Of a DNA stretch of 64,000 nt, positions 44,363 through 53,859 are shown piece after piece (the first letter of the stretch is position 1; each line of letters starts with the position of its first letter). A model generated the notes under the pieces. That model was not told where the DNA came from. It worked only from the letters and a program-made list of their open reading frames with translations, and searched no databases. Source of the DNA: Paenibacillus dokdonensis (GTDB lineage Bacteria > Bacillota > Bacilli > Paenibacillales > Paenibacillaceae); contig NZ_STGQ01000003.1 of NCBI RefSeq assembly GCF_004916975.1, positions 62,001-126,000 of the forward strand, in the 5' to 3' direction. The position numbers were made by a program, and so were the translations under genes.

Positions 44363-45664
44363 TTATTTGATTTGTGCTTCGGCCTGAGACTGAGCGTCGC
44401 TCAGCACTTGATCCAAGCTTTTACCGTTCAGGAAATTTTGCATTTCAACCACGAGAATATCCTCGATCGCATATGTGGAAGTGCCATAGTTAACCTTTGG
44501 GATTTCCGCTGTCCACTTAGAGAAATCACTTACGGTCTGCTGTCCTCCGAAGAAGTCGTCCGGCTTCGTGTAAGCCTCGCCTTCGGCAGCAGCTTTCAGC
44601 GTACCGATCGCGCCAACTTTGGTAAGCAGGGTTTGATACATATCCGCATTCGAACCAAAGGTTTCTGCCAGGAACTCGGCAGCCGTATCCGATCCAGGAA
44701 TGTTCATCACATACCAGGAGCTGCCGCCAAGGTTCGTTGCATGCACGGAATTTTTCGTTTCAGGCAGTTTTGGCATCGGCAGGATCGCCCATTTGCCAGA
44801 CTGGGAGGCTTCTGCTTTTACCGAAGGCGTAATCCAGTTACCGGTTGGAACCGTAGCTACGTCACCGTTGTTAATGGAGGCAATAAACTGGCTCCAATCC
44901 GCATTGACCTTGACGATGTTGGACTCCATAAGCTCTTTATACAGCGTGAAGGCTTCCTTCAGTGCTGCATTATCCTTCAGATCAGGAGTCTTGCCGTCGC
45001 TCTTCAGATACCAGGATCCTGCAGACTGGATCATCATGCGCAGGATACCAAGGTCGTTCGGGTCAAGCGAAATGATGTCCTTGCCTGTTTTTTCTTTGAT
45101 CTTTTTGCCGAGCTCGATGTACTGCTTCCAGTCCATGTCCTTCAGATCATCCAGCTTGTAGCCAGCCTGCTCGATGTAATCCTTACGGATATAAAGTCCG
45201 GCAACACCGGTGTCAAACGGAACGCCGTATTGTTTGCCATCATAGCTGGTCGTGCCGATCTTGTAATCGGCGAAGTCTTCAGGCTTGATTTTACCGGTCA
45301 GATCCGCAAAAGAATCCGGGTAAGCCTGGAGGAAGCCCTGCGCGCGGTAATCCTCAATCAGCACCGCATTTGGCAAACCTTTGGTCGTGCCGGAGTTAAG
45401 GCCGGTGTTCAGCTTTTGAATAATGTCAGCCTGCGCGAATTCAACAATGTTAACTTTGACATCGGGATGTTTCGCATTATAAGCCTCTTTGGCAATGTTC
45501 AATGCCGCAATGTTAAATTTCGGATCCCAAGCCCAGATGGTGATTTCCTTGGTTTTGGAATCGCCTTCGCCGCCGGAAGCCGTTTGATCCTTGTCTTTGT
45601 TACCCGAGGAGCAGGCAGTCAGCAGGACCATACAGGTCAGCAATAATACCATAACCTTTTTCAT
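44363..45664 (-). CDS. CUT1 ABC transporter sugar-binding lipoprotein (beta-galactoside locus)
   Basis: A 433-residue binding protein. Signal peptide MKKVMVLLLTCMVLLTAC with lipobox LTAC, a Ser/Gly/Lys linker, then the family-1 fold (EITIWAWDPKFNIAA; DVATVPTGNWITPS). ATG 45664 has AAGGGG 8 bases upstream; the frame to 45850 crosses the promoter region and is rejected. A cre-like site lies 60-73 bases upstream. Adjacent lacZ points to lactose or galacto-oligosaccharides as substrate. Confidence 0.92.
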   Translation of the reverse strand: MKKVMVLLLTCMVLLTACSSGNKDKDQTASGGEGDSKTKEITIWAWDPKFNIAALNIAKEAYNAKHPDVKVNIVEFAQADIIQKLNTGLNSGTTKGLPNAVLIEDYRAQGFLQAYPDSFADLTGKIKPEDFADYKIGTTSYDGKQYGVPFDTGVAGLYIRKDYIEQAGYKLDDLKDMDWKQYIELGKKIKEKTGKDIISLDPNDLGILRMMIQSAGSWYLKSDGKTPDLKDNAALKEAFTLYKELMESNIVKVNADWSQFIASINNGDVATVPTGNWITPSVKAEASQSGKWAILPMPKLPETKNSVHATNLGGSSWYVMNIPGSDTAAEFLAETFGSNADMYQTLLTKVGAIGTLKAAAEGEAYTKPDDFFGGQQTVSDFSKWTAEIPKVNYGTSTYAIEDILVVEMQNFLNGKSLDQVLSDAQSQAEAQIK

Positions 45665-45723
45665 TGTTTCAGCCCCTTTTATGTGTTCATGTCTTCCCGG
45701 TATGGCAGCCTGCTTGTTACATC

Positions 45724-45737
45724 TGCAAGCGCTTACC
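45724..45737 (-). promoter_or_regulatory. cre-like catabolite control site
   Basis: TGCAAGCGCTTACC (plus strand) fits the cre pattern TGNAANCGNWWNCA at 13 of 14 positions, in the upstream region of the binding-protein gene. Confidence 0.55.
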
Positions 45738-45827
45738 ACCAGGTCTGAAATCAGTGTAGCACCGGGGTGAAACGCATCGTTAGAAATTCCTTTGTGCAGA
45801 CTTGTCATTTTATCAGAATGATGAATG

Positions 45828-45842
45828 CGCTTTCTGAAAGCG
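45828..45842. promoter_or_regulatory. palindrome upstream of the lac importer
   Basis: CGCTTTC-T-GAAAGCG on the plus strand, perfect 7-base arms with a 1-base spacer, between the kinase gene and the binding-protein gene. On the minus strand it begins ACGCTTTC, as does the site before the response-regulator gene (49311-49298), so it may bind the response regulator. Confidence 0.4.
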
Positions 45843-45868
45843 TGTGTCATTTCTTTGGATTCTAGTAA

Positions 45869-47671
45869 TTATATTGGGTTTTCATCCCGATTGTCGTCCA
45901 CCTCAACCAACGGCAAGCTGATACGCACTCTCGTTCCGTCTCCCATTTGACTCGTAATTGTAACCCCGTACTCTTCGCCGTACAAAAGCCGGATGCGTTC
46001 ATGCACATTCACCACGCCGATTCCCGAGAACAGCTGCCGCGAGCTTTTATTTTTCCGATCCTTTGCAAGCTCCAGCTGCTCCATGTCCATTCCGTCCCCA
46101 TTGTCGACCACCTCGCAGATCAGCCTGCCCGCTTCGGTTGAGATCAGTACATGGATGAATCCTTCTCCCTTTTCGTTAAAGGCATGGAAAAATGCATTTT
46201 CGATAAAAGGCTGAATCATCAGCTTCGGCACATGGTATCTGCTGCAATCCGGAGCAACAAAATAGCTTACACGAATGCGGCTGCCATAGCGCACATGATT
46301 AATAAATACATAATGCTTCAAATTGACCAGTTCCTGCTCAACCGTGATCGTCTCACTGACATTGCTGATCGTGTTTTGTAAAAGCGAAATGAGCGCATGG
46401 ATCGTATCCACCGCCTTATCCTTGCTATCCTGCTGGACCAGAAACTTGACCGATGCAAGCGTATTATACAAAAAATGCGGATTGATCTGCTGCTGCAGGG
46501 CTGCCAGCTCCGCTTTGCGCTGCTCCTGCTGGGTGTGAACCAGACGGCCGACATAATCATTAACCTCATCCAGCATGTAATTGTACGCCTCGCCAAGCTG
46601 ACGGATCTCGTATCCTCCGGAGACATTCACGTAGTTGTGGAAATTTCTGCGTGTCACCTTTGACATTTGGCGTGAAAGAAGCGTAAGCGAACGTGTCATT
46701 TTTCTGGAAATAAGAAACACAATCACCAGCGCGACCAGCACGATAATCAGACAGAGCAGGATAATGGATTTGGTATTAATCATCTGCCCGAGCACCTGCT
46801 GCTGATCGATCATATTCACCAAGTAAAAGTTATACGAAGGAAGATACTGGGCCAGCATCAGCTCGTCTTTGCCCATCATCTTCACCTTTTTAACATGCAG
46901 TCCCTGATCTTCGATTTCACGGGCATAAGACAGCAGCTCCGCATTTTTCTTTCCGATCAGTGCGGAATGATTGCTGGATATTACGGTTCCGGCGCTGTCG
47001 ATGATGACAACATCATTGCCTTCGCTCGTAAAGCTGCTGTAAAAGGGCTTGAATTCATTTTCGTCAATCGTGATGTAGAGCATGCCGTATTCCTGTCCTG
47101 TCGTTGCTTCCTGCAGTACCTTGGTAGCCACGATACCCGGCTTCTGCCCTTCCTTACCGGAGCCCGAGTACAGATGGTACATCAGTTTTCCCGGATCAGC
47201 CTCTGCCTCATGGGTTAAAGCGCTGTTATATAATTCCCCCGCGGTCGGCCTGACAAAATTATAGTTACCCGAGAAGTTTCGTCCGTTCTTGCCCATTACG
47301 GCAACTCCTGCGGAATAAGCATCAACAAAGCTTTGAACCTTCCGCATCTGCTGCGTCATACCGTAATATGCATTCATTTCCTTGATCGACTCATTCGAAC
47401 CTTTTTCAGTCAAAAAGGTTTTGAGCGTACCACTCTGCTGCGCCGTCATGGCCGCCAGCACATTCGAGTAATGGAATGATTCAAAATTGTTTGTGACCTG
47501 GTTCATCACCTTTGAGTTGGTAATGCTGAAGGTGTTCAGGAACAAATCCTCCGTCATGCGCAGGTTTGTCCAGGCAACAGAGACCGCAATGGCGATGATG
47601 CTCACAAACATAACGGCAAACATTTTGATGAAAAGGCCGTGGAATCTAAAGCGCTCCAAAAATGCTTTCAT
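45869..47671 (-). CDS. YesM-type sensor histidine kinase
   Basis: A 600-residue membrane kinase. A transmembrane helix (about 15-35), an extracellular dCache-like sensor (about 36-300), a second helix (about 305-325), a HAMP segment, then the His_kinase domain with QQQINPHFLYNTL (His about 399) and the ATP-binding motifs PFIENAFFHAF, DNGDGMD and GIGVVNVHER. GGAGA is about 6-8 bases before the ATG. It starts 16 bases after the response-regulator gene and stands before the beta-galactoside importer. It probably senses an extracellular galactoside, perhaps with the binding protein. Confidence 0.93.
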   Translation of the reverse strand: MKAFLERFRFHGLFIKMFAVMFVSIIAIAVSVAWTNLRMTEDLFLNTFSITNSKVMNQVTNNFESFHYSNVLAAMTAQQSGTLKTFLTEKGSNESIKEMNAYYGMTQQMRKVQSFVDAYSAGVAVMGKNGRNFSGNYNFVRPTAGELYNSALTHEAEADPGKLMYHLYSGSGKEGQKPGIVATKVLQEATTGQEYGMLYITIDENEFKPFYSSFTSEGNDVVIIDSAGTVISSNHSALIGKKNAELLSYAREIEDQGLHVKKVKMMGKDELMLAQYLPSYNFYLVNMIDQQQVLGQMINTKSIILLCLIIVLVALVIVFLISRKMTRSLTLLSRQMSKVTRRNFHNYVNVSGGYEIRQLGEAYNYMLDEVNDYVGRLVHTQQEQRKAELAALQQQINPHFLYNTLASVKFLVQQDSKDKAVDTIHALISLLQNTISNVSETITVEQELVNLKHYVFINHVRYGSRIRVSYFVAPDCSRYHVPKLMIQPFIENAFFHAFNEKGEGFIHVLISTEAGRLICEVVDNGDGMDMEQLELAKDRKNKSSRQLFSGIGVVNVHERIRLLYGEEYGVTITSQMGDGTRVRISLPLVEVDDNRDENPI

Positions 47672-47686
47672 GGCTTCTCCGCTCTC

Positions 47687-49237
47687 CTATGCCTGATGCT
47701 GTCTCCGGTATTGGGTCGGGGACAATCCCAGGCTTTTTTTAAATACCTTGCAAAAATAACTGTGATCGCCGTAGCCGACCATGCTGCCGATTTCCGAAAT
47801 GGGTGAATCGCTGTAACGGAGCAAATCCGCAGCTTTATTAATGCGAACCCGGTTTAAATGTTCCTTAAATCCCTCATGATGATGACCGGCAAAAAAGCTG
47901 GACAAATACGAAGGATTAAAATGAAATTGTCCCGCCATCGAGGTTAAGGTGATCGGCTCCGAGTAATGCTGTTCAACGTAGTCCAGAAGCAGTTTCATGC
48001 TGGAGTGCTCAGCCATAGAAGCCTTGGGCGGCTGCAGATGCAGCTGTACCTGCTCCTGGAAATCGTCCACGATGCGCTGAATGTCACTGATATGGCCCGC
48101 GTCATCGATCGCTTTAAAATACGAATATTTGGCTTCATCCAGCTGCTTCATGTCATAATTCATGCTGCCAATCAGATGGATGACGTTAAATATCATATTA
48201 CCGATGAATGATTTAAACTCGTACACATCCGAAGTATAGTCAAGAGACTGAAGCCGGATATGCTCTCTCAGTTCCCCAAAGGCTTCATCCAGCTGGAGCC
48301 TTCGGACTTGCTCCATAAACGGCTGCAAGGCAAAAACATCAGCGGTTTCTGCAGCTGGCAGCTTCGAATCGATTAATGCGGTTCCAGCGGGCAGGAAGAA
48401 CTGGTACCGAAGCAGGGCGAGCAGTGAGTCCGAGTATACGCTTCCAATTTGCTCTAATGACTGGAAAGATCGGCTCAGCACCCAGCGGGCGGCAATGGAG
48501 TTGCCCTCCTTTTCAGCAGATGGACGGAGAATTTCAAGTTTATCCGGTAACAGATCCCGCTCTTCTCTGCTGATATTCAGCAAATAAAGCTTCATATCCG
48601 GATATCCTGTCATCGAATAGCCCGGCATAGACATAGCTTTCATCTCCGGTAGGAGCGCTTCCAGGGATTCGACCACCGATTGTTCACCCTGCAGTTCATA
48701 TTCCTCATGTGACCCAAGCAAATAGAAATCTGGCAGCGGGAACCAGTCCTTAACCAGAATCTTGTCCGCATTTGTCGCGTAGCCGCTAAGATATTTCTCC
48801 AGCACTTGGCTGATCGATACCTGACAGTCGGCTGTTGCAGGTACTTCCAGGGATGCAATTTTCGCTGCTGTTTTGCGCAGCACATCCAGCAGCTTGGACG
48901 TCTCCAGGTGTGGCTTCAGTATATAATCCGATACGCCGCTCTGGAATGTGGACCGCACATAGTCGAATTCGCTGAAGCTGCTCAGCACGACCACTTCGAT
49001 TTCCGGCCAGCTATGCTTAATCATCCGTGTCAGCTCTTCGCCGTCCATGACCGGCATGACAATGTCCGTGAGCACGATATGCGGCCGCAGTTCCTTAATC
49101 AGCGCAAGTGCCTCCTTGCCGTTTGCTGCTTCGCCCACCATCCGAAAACCATCCAGCTCCCAGTTTAATAAATGCTTGATGCCCTGCCGCACCAGAAGCT
49201 CATCATCGACGATGAGGACTTTGCATAATTCTCTCAT
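47687..49237 (-). CDS. YesN-type response regulator with AraC DNA-binding domain
   Basis: A 516-residue regulator. N-terminal receiver domain with LIVDDELLVRQG and the phospho-acceptor TDIVMPVMDG (Asp about 58). The middle is a helical linker; the C-terminal AraC helix-turn-helix pair has FNPSYLSSFFAGHH and SEIGSMVGYGDHSYFCKVF, ending LGLSPTQYRRQ. ATG 49237 has AAGGGGGAG 5 bases upstream; the frame to 49366 runs through the promoter and terminator and is rejected. It pairs with the following kinase and likely activates the lac importer operon. Confidence 0.93.
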   Translation of the reverse strand: MRELCKVLIVDDELLVRQGIKHLLNWELDGFRMVGEAANGKEALALIKELRPHIVLTDIVMPVMDGEELTRMIKHSWPEIEVVVLSSFSEFDYVRSTFQSGVSDYILKPHLETSKLLDVLRKTAAKIASLEVPATADCQVSISQVLEKYLSGYATNADKILVKDWFPLPDFYLLGSHEEYELQGEQSVVESLEALLPEMKAMSMPGYSMTGYPDMKLYLLNISREERDLLPDKLEILRPSAEKEGNSIAARWVLSRSFQSLEQIGSVYSDSLLALLRYQFFLPAGTALIDSKLPAAETADVFALQPFMEQVRRLQLDEAFGELREHIRLQSLDYTSDVYEFKSFIGNMIFNVIHLIGSMNYDMKQLDEAKYSYFKAIDDAGHISDIQRIVDDFQEQVQLHLQPPKASMAEHSSMKLLLDYVEQHYSEPITLTSMAGQFHFNPSYLSSFFAGHHHEGFKEHLNRVRINKAADLLRYSDSPISEIGSMVGYGDHSYFCKVFKKSLGLSPTQYRRQHQA

Positions 49238-49268
49238 GTGTTCTCCCCCTTCCGAAAACATGTTCTTA

Positions 49269-49311
49269 ATTATAGGATATTCCATTGCAAACCGTCTAGA
49301 AAGCGTTTTAC
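49269..49311 (-). promoter_or_regulatory. response-regulator promoter with cre-like/ACGCTTTC site
   Basis: TAGACG (49298-49293), 18-base spacer, TATAAT (49274-49269). Just upstream and touching the -35 is GTAAAACGCTTTCT (49311-49298), which is a weak cre (about 11 of 14) and shares ACGCTTTC with the palindrome before the importer. Confidence 0.55.
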
Positions 49312-49329
49312 ATATCCTGATTGTGAAAA

Positions 49330-49368
49330 AAATGGCAGACCAAGCATTTGCCTCTTGGTCTGCCATTT
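49330..49368 (-). terminator. terminator of the endonuclease/phosphatase gene
   Basis: A 15-base perfect stem AAATGGCAGACCAAG/CTTGGTCTGCCATTT followed on the minus strand by seven T. Confidence 0.92.
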
Positions 49369-49429
49369 CTATAGTGATTGGATTAGCTTCATTTCCGCCG
49401 CGAAGAGCTGTTGGAATAAAGAGTTTCCC

Positions 49430-50308
49430 TTACACAATGCGGATATCGGATACCACCGGAAAATGATCCGAAGGCATCTTGCCATCATAATGGTCAGTAA
49501 TTGAACCATAGCTTAGTACCTGAATCTGCTCGGTTACGAAGATAAAATCAATTGGATGTTCAAATTCAATCTCATGCTTCTCCTGCTGCTCCAGAAAAGC
49601 CGGAAACATCCGTGCAGCCACCTCCCTGGAATCAAAGCCCTGGAAGGTGAACGCGGGACCGAAGTGCTTATAATCTGCAACCGTACTGGTATCACGCAGT
49701 AAGGCGGTCCCCGGTTCGTTCTGCTGGATGAGGACCCGGTAGGGGAGGGAATCCGATGTAACGTTAAAGTCGCCAGTCAGCACAGCCGGTATGCCTGCCG
49801 CGAGTTCCGAAATCCGCTCCAGAATCAGATAAGCGCTTCTCTCCACAGCCACTTGCCCTACATGATCAAAATGGGTATTGAAATGCAGGATGGATCGCCC
49901 GGTATATGTATCCTGAAATTCCGCCCATGTCACCACACGGCTGCAGGCGGCATCCCAGCCCATTGATCCTGGCTCCTCCGGATGCTCCGACAGCCAGAAG
50001 GTGTCCTGACGCAGTGGCTTCAGTCTGTTCTTACGATAAAATATGCAGGAGAACTCTCCTTCCCTATCGCCGTCGTCCCTTCCTACACCAACCCAGCCGT
50101 ATTCCGGCAGTAGCGATTGCAAGTCCTCCAGCTGGTTATAAAGCACCTCCTGCATGCCGACCAGATCCGGACGATGAAAACGGATAACGCCCGCCACCAG
50201 CTCCTTCCGGCTGATCCAGCCGTTTTCGCCTTCCATCTCGTAGGCGTTTTTGATGTTATAGGACATGCAGCGCAGGTCATGTTCCACATTCAGCTTCTCT
50301 GCTGACAT
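49430..50308 (-). CDS. endonuclease/exonuclease/phosphatase family protein
   Basis: A 292-residue cytosolic hydrolase of the EEP fold: MSYNIKNA, VGMQEVL (metal Glu), FNTHFDH, LTGDFNVT and the C-terminal PSDHFPV. These bind Mg and cleave phosphodiester or phosphomonoester bonds; the version resembles secreted/cytosolic YbaS/ElsH-like sugar-phosphate or DNase enzymes, but no signal peptide is visible. ATG 50308 has GGAG 8 bases upstream. Monocistronic with a terminator on each side. Confidence 0.85.
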   Translation of the reverse strand: MSAEKLNVEHDLRCMSYNIKNAYEMEGENGWISRKELVAGVIRFHRPDLVGMQEVLYNQLEDLQSLLPEYGWVGVGRDDGDREGEFSCIFYRKNRLKPLRQDTFWLSEHPEEPGSMGWDAACSRVVTWAEFQDTYTGRSILHFNTHFDHVGQVAVERSAYLILERISELAAGIPAVLTGDFNVTSDSLPYRVLIQQNEPGTALLRDTSTVADYKHFGPAFTFQGFDSREVAARMFPAFLEQQEKHEIEFEHPIDFIFVTEQIQVLSYGSITDHYDGKMPSDHFPVVSDIRIV

Positions 50309-50395
50309 TCCTCTCACTCCATTCTGAAAAATTAAACTCCAATATGCCCCATCATATCAAAAAACAAGGTACAGCAGAGGCTTGGCAAAAAAATA

Positions 50396-50435
50396 AAGAC
50401 CATAACAGCCCGGTAACCGAAGCCATTGTGGTCTT
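50396..50435 (-). terminator. terminator of the gerM-rph-rdgB operon
   Basis: AAGACCA/TGGTCTT outer stem around a GC-rich inner loop, followed on the minus strand by TATTTTTTTG. Confidence 0.75.
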
Positions 50436-50447
50436 GAATGATGCTTA

Positions 50448-51083
50448 TTATATTTCCTGCTGCTGCTTCAGCATGCCGATCAAGCTCCGCAGGGCTGCAC
50501 CCCGGTGGCTGATGGCCTGCTTTTCTTCCACAGACAGCTCTGCCATCGTTTTTTCATACTCCGGCAGGTAGAAAAGAGGATCATATCCGAAGCCGCCACA
50601 GCCGGCGGGCTCGTCTGTAATCAATCCGTCCACTGCACCGCTGGCTTCCATGGAAGCGCCAGTCGCTGGATCATACAGCACCAGAGAACAGACGAAGCGC
50701 GCCGGACTGAGAAAAGGCTGATTCGTATCCTCTCCCATTTTCTTGTCCTCCAGCATACGAAGCAGCTTGTCGTTATTTTCCTGATCCGTGGCATGCTCCC
50801 CGGCAAAACGTGCCGAGTATACACCCGGGCGGCCATCCAGTTCATCTACACAGAGACCGGAATCATCCGCAAGAACCGGCAGACCCAGAGCATCCCCGAC
50901 CGCCTTCGCTTTCTTCAGCGCATTTTCGGCGAAGGTTACTCCGTCCTCCACTACATCCGGCAGCTCCGGATAATCGAACATGCTTTTCACCTGTTTTCCA
51001 AGCTGGGCAAACGCATGCTCAAATTCCTTCACCTTGCCCGGGTTCCGGGTGGCCACAATGATGAGTTCACTATCCAGAATCAT
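50448..51083 (-). CDS. rdgB: XTP/dITP diphosphatase (non-canonical purine NTP pyrophosphatase)
   Basis: A 211-residue Ham1/RdgB enzyme: VATRNPGKVKEF at the N-terminus, VLADDSGLCVDELDGRPGVYSAR in the middle, and GFGYDPLFYLPEY plus SHRGAALRSL at the C-terminus. It removes ITP, dITP and XTP from the nucleotide pool. It starts two bases after rph. The gerM-rph-ysnA order is the one known in B. subtilis (ysnA is the same enzyme). The N-terminal MILDSE is slightly longer than usual but has the ATG right after the upstream stop. Confidence 0.95.
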   Translation of the reverse strand: MILDSELIIVATRNPGKVKEFEHAFAQLGKQVKSMFDYPELPDVVEDGVTFAENALKKAKAVGDALGLPVLADDSGLCVDELDGRPGVYSARFAGEHATDQENNDKLLRMLEDKKMGEDTNQPFLSPARFVCSLVLYDPATGASMEASGAVDGLITDEPAGCGGFGYDPLFYLPEYEKTMAELSVEEKQAISHRGAALRSLIGMLKQQQEI

Positions 51084-51085
51084 GC

Positions 51086-51844
51086 CTAAACCCCTTTCCC
51101 CGTTTGGCCGGAGCCAATCATGAGAGCAATCGGTCCAAGCAATTCCTTCTGTTTCTCAATCAGCTGCAAAATCCCCTTCTCCCCGAGCTCCAGAAGCTGA
51201 TTCAGCTCTTCACGGGTAAATGGACTTTCTTCACCGGTTCCCTGCAGCTCGACAAATGCTCCGCCGCCGGTCATCACCAGATTCATATCAACCTTGGCGC
51301 TGGAATCTTCCTCATAGTTGAGGTCCAACAAAGGCTCTCCATTCACGACACCTACGCTAACCGAGGCCAGATAGTCCGTGATTGGGAATACCGGCAGCTT
51401 GTGCTGCTGTGCGATTTTGCTAACAGCGATCGCAAGCGCGACGAAGGAACCGGTAATCGAGGTCGTACGCGTACCGCCATCGGCTTGAATGACATCACAA
51501 TCAAGCGTAATCGTACGCTCTCCCAAAGCACGAAGATCAACAACGGAGCGCAGTGCTCTTCCGATCAGCCGCTGAATTTCCATCGTCCGGCCGCTGAGCT
51601 TGCCGCGCGCGCTCTCCCGCTGATTACGGGATTGCGTCGCCCGCGGAAGCATGGAATACTCCGCCGTCACCCAGCCTTTTCCCTGTCCCTTCAAAAATGG
51701 GGGAACCTTCTCATCTACTGTTGCCGTACATAATACTTTTGTATCTCCCATTTCTATGAACACGGAGCCTTCCGCATACTTGTTCACATTTACTGTCAAA
51801 TTCATCGGTCTAAGCTGATCGCTGCTGCGTCCGTTTGATCTCAT
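51086..51844 (-). CDS. rph: ribonuclease PH
   Basis: A 252-residue phosphorolytic 3'-5' exoribonuclease: MRSNGRSSDQLRP start, GSVFIEMGDTKVLCTA, GKGWVTAEYSMLP, TLDCDVIQADGGTRTTSITG and the C-terminal helix region. It trims tRNA 3' ends. GGAGGCAGAAAAG precedes the ATG. It lies 134 bases downstream of gerM; an 8-base inverted repeat GAATGAAC/GTTCATTC (51882-51917) and a weak TATATA in that gap may give it its own promoter. Confidence 0.95.
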   Translation of the reverse strand: MRSNGRSSDQLRPMNLTVNVNKYAEGSVFIEMGDTKVLCTATVDEKVPPFLKGQGKGWVTAEYSMLPRATQSRNQRESARGKLSGRTMEIQRLIGRALRSVVDLRALGERTITLDCDVIQADGGTRTTSITGSFVALAIAVSKIAQQHKLPVFPITDYLASVSVGVVNGEPLLDLNYEEDSSAKVDMNLVMTGGGAFVELQGTGEESPFTREELNQLLELGEKGILQLIEKQKELLGPIALMIGSGQTGKGV

Positions 51845-51978
51845 CTTTTCTGCCTCCTACATTTACGCGTCCTGTGATATGGAATGAACTGAAAATTGGT
51901 TTAGCTTTGGTTCATTCTATATATAAGCAACTTTCATTTTAACAAAGTGTCGGCACAAAAGCACCCTTGAAAGGCGGT

Positions 51979-53052
51979 TTACAGTGGAATCTCATTAATA
52001 TACTCAGGTCTTGACACCGGCTTGCTGTAATCCTGGTTGTCAAAGCCAATCACCTTGGTCTCCTCATTCATATCAATTTTCACCTTTGGATTGCCGGCAT
52101 TTTCGGCTATAGTCAGGACGACGGATTGGAGGAGTTCGTTAGGAATCTTCTCATCCTTCTCGAACATATCATCCTTCAAGGAAACCGTAACGGTTCCGTC
52201 CTTGGCTGTTTTTACCGAGTTTACAGTGGTTCCGTCAGTCATGACTTGCTCCAGTCCATCATTCTGCTGCGGACCATGGATGAGCTCGTTCAGAGCTGCT
52301 TTCAATTTATCCTGTCCAGGCTGCACCAGCCGGGTTACAGGCACGTAGTAAGATACTCCATCCTCAGATAAGGTTGAAAAATAGACCGTTACCGGTGTCG
52401 AGTTCGTCAAGCTGGCGCCATCCGCCTTTTGCAGATTGATGCCAAAGCTGCGGCTAAGCGGCTGGTTCAGCGGCGTGCCCTTAAGCGGCATTTCCGTCAA
52501 TGCTTGGCCGTCGACCATGAACTGCACCTTCTGCACACCGGAGAACCCCGTTAACGTCCAGGTGACAGCTTCCACTATTTTGCGCTCATCCGGCGCGTTA
52601 TATTTGTTAATCGCACTGTTGAATTCCACAACCGCCAGTTTTTGCTCCTTATCCACGGTTACACTGTTAATCTCGGTTCCCTTTGGCAGCACGCCGGAGA
52701 ACCCCTTCGGCACATATTTAGCATAAGTTCCACCCGTCACGAGTGCTTGAAGCGCCTGCTTCATGTTGTCGGTATCTTTTGCTTCAGGAATCCCCAAGGA
52801 AACAGGAGCCAGCAATCCTTTTTCATTGGCCAGATAAACGGTCGTCTTCGGTCCAGTTTGCTCGGTCTTATTGGTTGTCGCTGAGCCTCCGTCAGTCATG
52901 TTCAGCATTTGCTGCTCTACTGCTGCAGGCGGCTTATCGATATCCATGGAAGACTGTGAGCCGAACAAGCTGCAGCCGGACAGCAATACAGGAACAGCCA
53001 GCAATCCGGCAGCGGAAATGCCGCGAATTTTACTACCTTTTTTCATATGCAT
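51979..53052 (-). CDS. gerM: spore germination/sporulation lipoprotein GerM
   Basis: A 357-residue lipoprotein. Signal peptide with lipobox LLSGC (Cys about 27), a Thr/Ser-rich linker, then two GerMN domains (about residues 75-190 and 215-340) with repeated LKAALNELIHGP-type and FNSAINKY segments. GerM is made in the mother cell and helps septal peptidoglycan remodelling at engulfment. AGGAGG is 4 bases before the first ATG (53052) and 10 before a second in-frame ATG. Gene order gerM-rph-rdgB is conserved in Bacillales and supports the assignment. Confidence 0.92.
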   Translation of the reverse strand: MHMKKGSKIRGISAAGLLAVPVLLSGCSLFGSQSSMDIDKPPAAVEQQMLNMTDGGSATTNKTEQTGPKTTVYLANEKGLLAPVSLGIPEAKDTDNMKQALQALVTGGTYAKYVPKGFSGVLPKGTEINSVTVDKEQKLAVVEFNSAINKYNAPDERKIVEAVTWTLTGFSGVQKVQFMVDGQALTEMPLKGTPLNQPLSRSFGINLQKADGASLTNSTPVTVYFSTLSEDGVSYYVPVTRLVQPGQDKLKAALNELIHGPQQNDGLEQVMTDGTTVNSVKTAKDGTVTVSLKDDMFEKDEKIPNELLQSVVLTIAENAGNPKVKIDMNEETKVIGFDNQDYSKPVSRPEYINEIPL

Positions 53053-53281
53053 TGTTCCTCCTAATCATTTTGTACAGATTGTACTATCATGTATACGAGC
53101 CCTCTCTTCAAAAAATAACAGCTGGTCCGATAAAAAAACTTCCAGCGGTGTACTTTTACGGGAGACGCACTTCTCCTTAGCGGAGGTTTTTCTTGCAATG
53201 GAAGAATGTTTGGGTAAAACTGGACAAACTGTATGGGAGAAACGTACAATCTTACTACCATAACGATAACGGGGGGATAAG

Positions 53282-53848
53282 ATGAGTGATCCGAACCATG
53301 AAAAGATTCCGTATAGTTTGAACAGTCAAAAGGTAGCCAGCGCGACCCGGGAATGGCTCCATAAAAGAGGCGTAAAACTCGAGGAAATTGCGGAGCTCGT
53401 CATGCTCCTTCAGAAGAAATATTATCCCGATCTGACGATGGAAGAATGCATGGACAACGTGGATAAGGTACTAAGCAAACGCGAGGTGCAAAATGCGGTG
53501 CTAACCGGCATCCAGCTCGATGTGCTTGCGGAGGAAGGTAAGCTTTTTTCACCTCTGCAGGAAATGCTCGAAAATGATGAAGGCTTATATGGCGTTGATG
53601 AGATTCTGGCCTTTTCCATCGTCAATGTGTATGGCAGCATCGGATTTACGAACTATGGATATGTGGACAAGCTGAAGCCGGGTATTCTTGAGCGTTTGAA
53701 TGATAAAAGCACAGGTGAAACACACACCTTCCTGGACGACATCGTTGGCGCGATTGCGGCCGCGGCAAGCAGCCGGATTGCACACCGGAAACAAGCCGAA
53801 CGTGAACAGCAGGTTGAGGGCAATGAGCTTGTAATTCCGGAAGATTAA
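53282..53848 (+). CDS. phosphatidylglycerophosphatase A family protein (YutG-like)
   Basis: A 188-residue protein whose C-terminal half has LDDIVGAIAAAA and GSIGFTNYGYVDK, the PgpA/low-temperature-requirement-C signature; the N-terminal third (LEEIAELVMLLQKKYYPDLT) is the YutG-specific part. No membrane helices. In B. subtilis such proteins are named YutG; the phosphatase role in phosphatidylglycerol synthesis is inferred from distant PgpA. GGGGGG precedes the ATG. Divergent from gerM. Confidence 0.87.
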   Translation: MSDPNHEKIPYSLNSQKVASATREWLHKRGVKLEEIAELVMLLQKKYYPDLTMEECMDNVDKVLSKREVQNAVLTGIQLDVLAEEGKLFSPLQEMLENDEGLYGVDEILAFSIVNVYGSIGFTNYGYVDKLKPGILERLNDKSTGETHTFLDDIVGAIAAAASSRIAHRKQAEREQQVEGNELVIPED

Positions 53849-53859
53849 AATGAAATGCT

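Noticed and set aside
44342..45646. A 434-codon open frame on the plus strand across the lac binding-protein gene
   Set aside because: It is antisense to a clear binding-protein gene with lipobox and ribosome site. The long frame follows from codon bias of the opposite strand, has no ribosome site, and its product (Arg, Ile and Phe rich) shows no family features.
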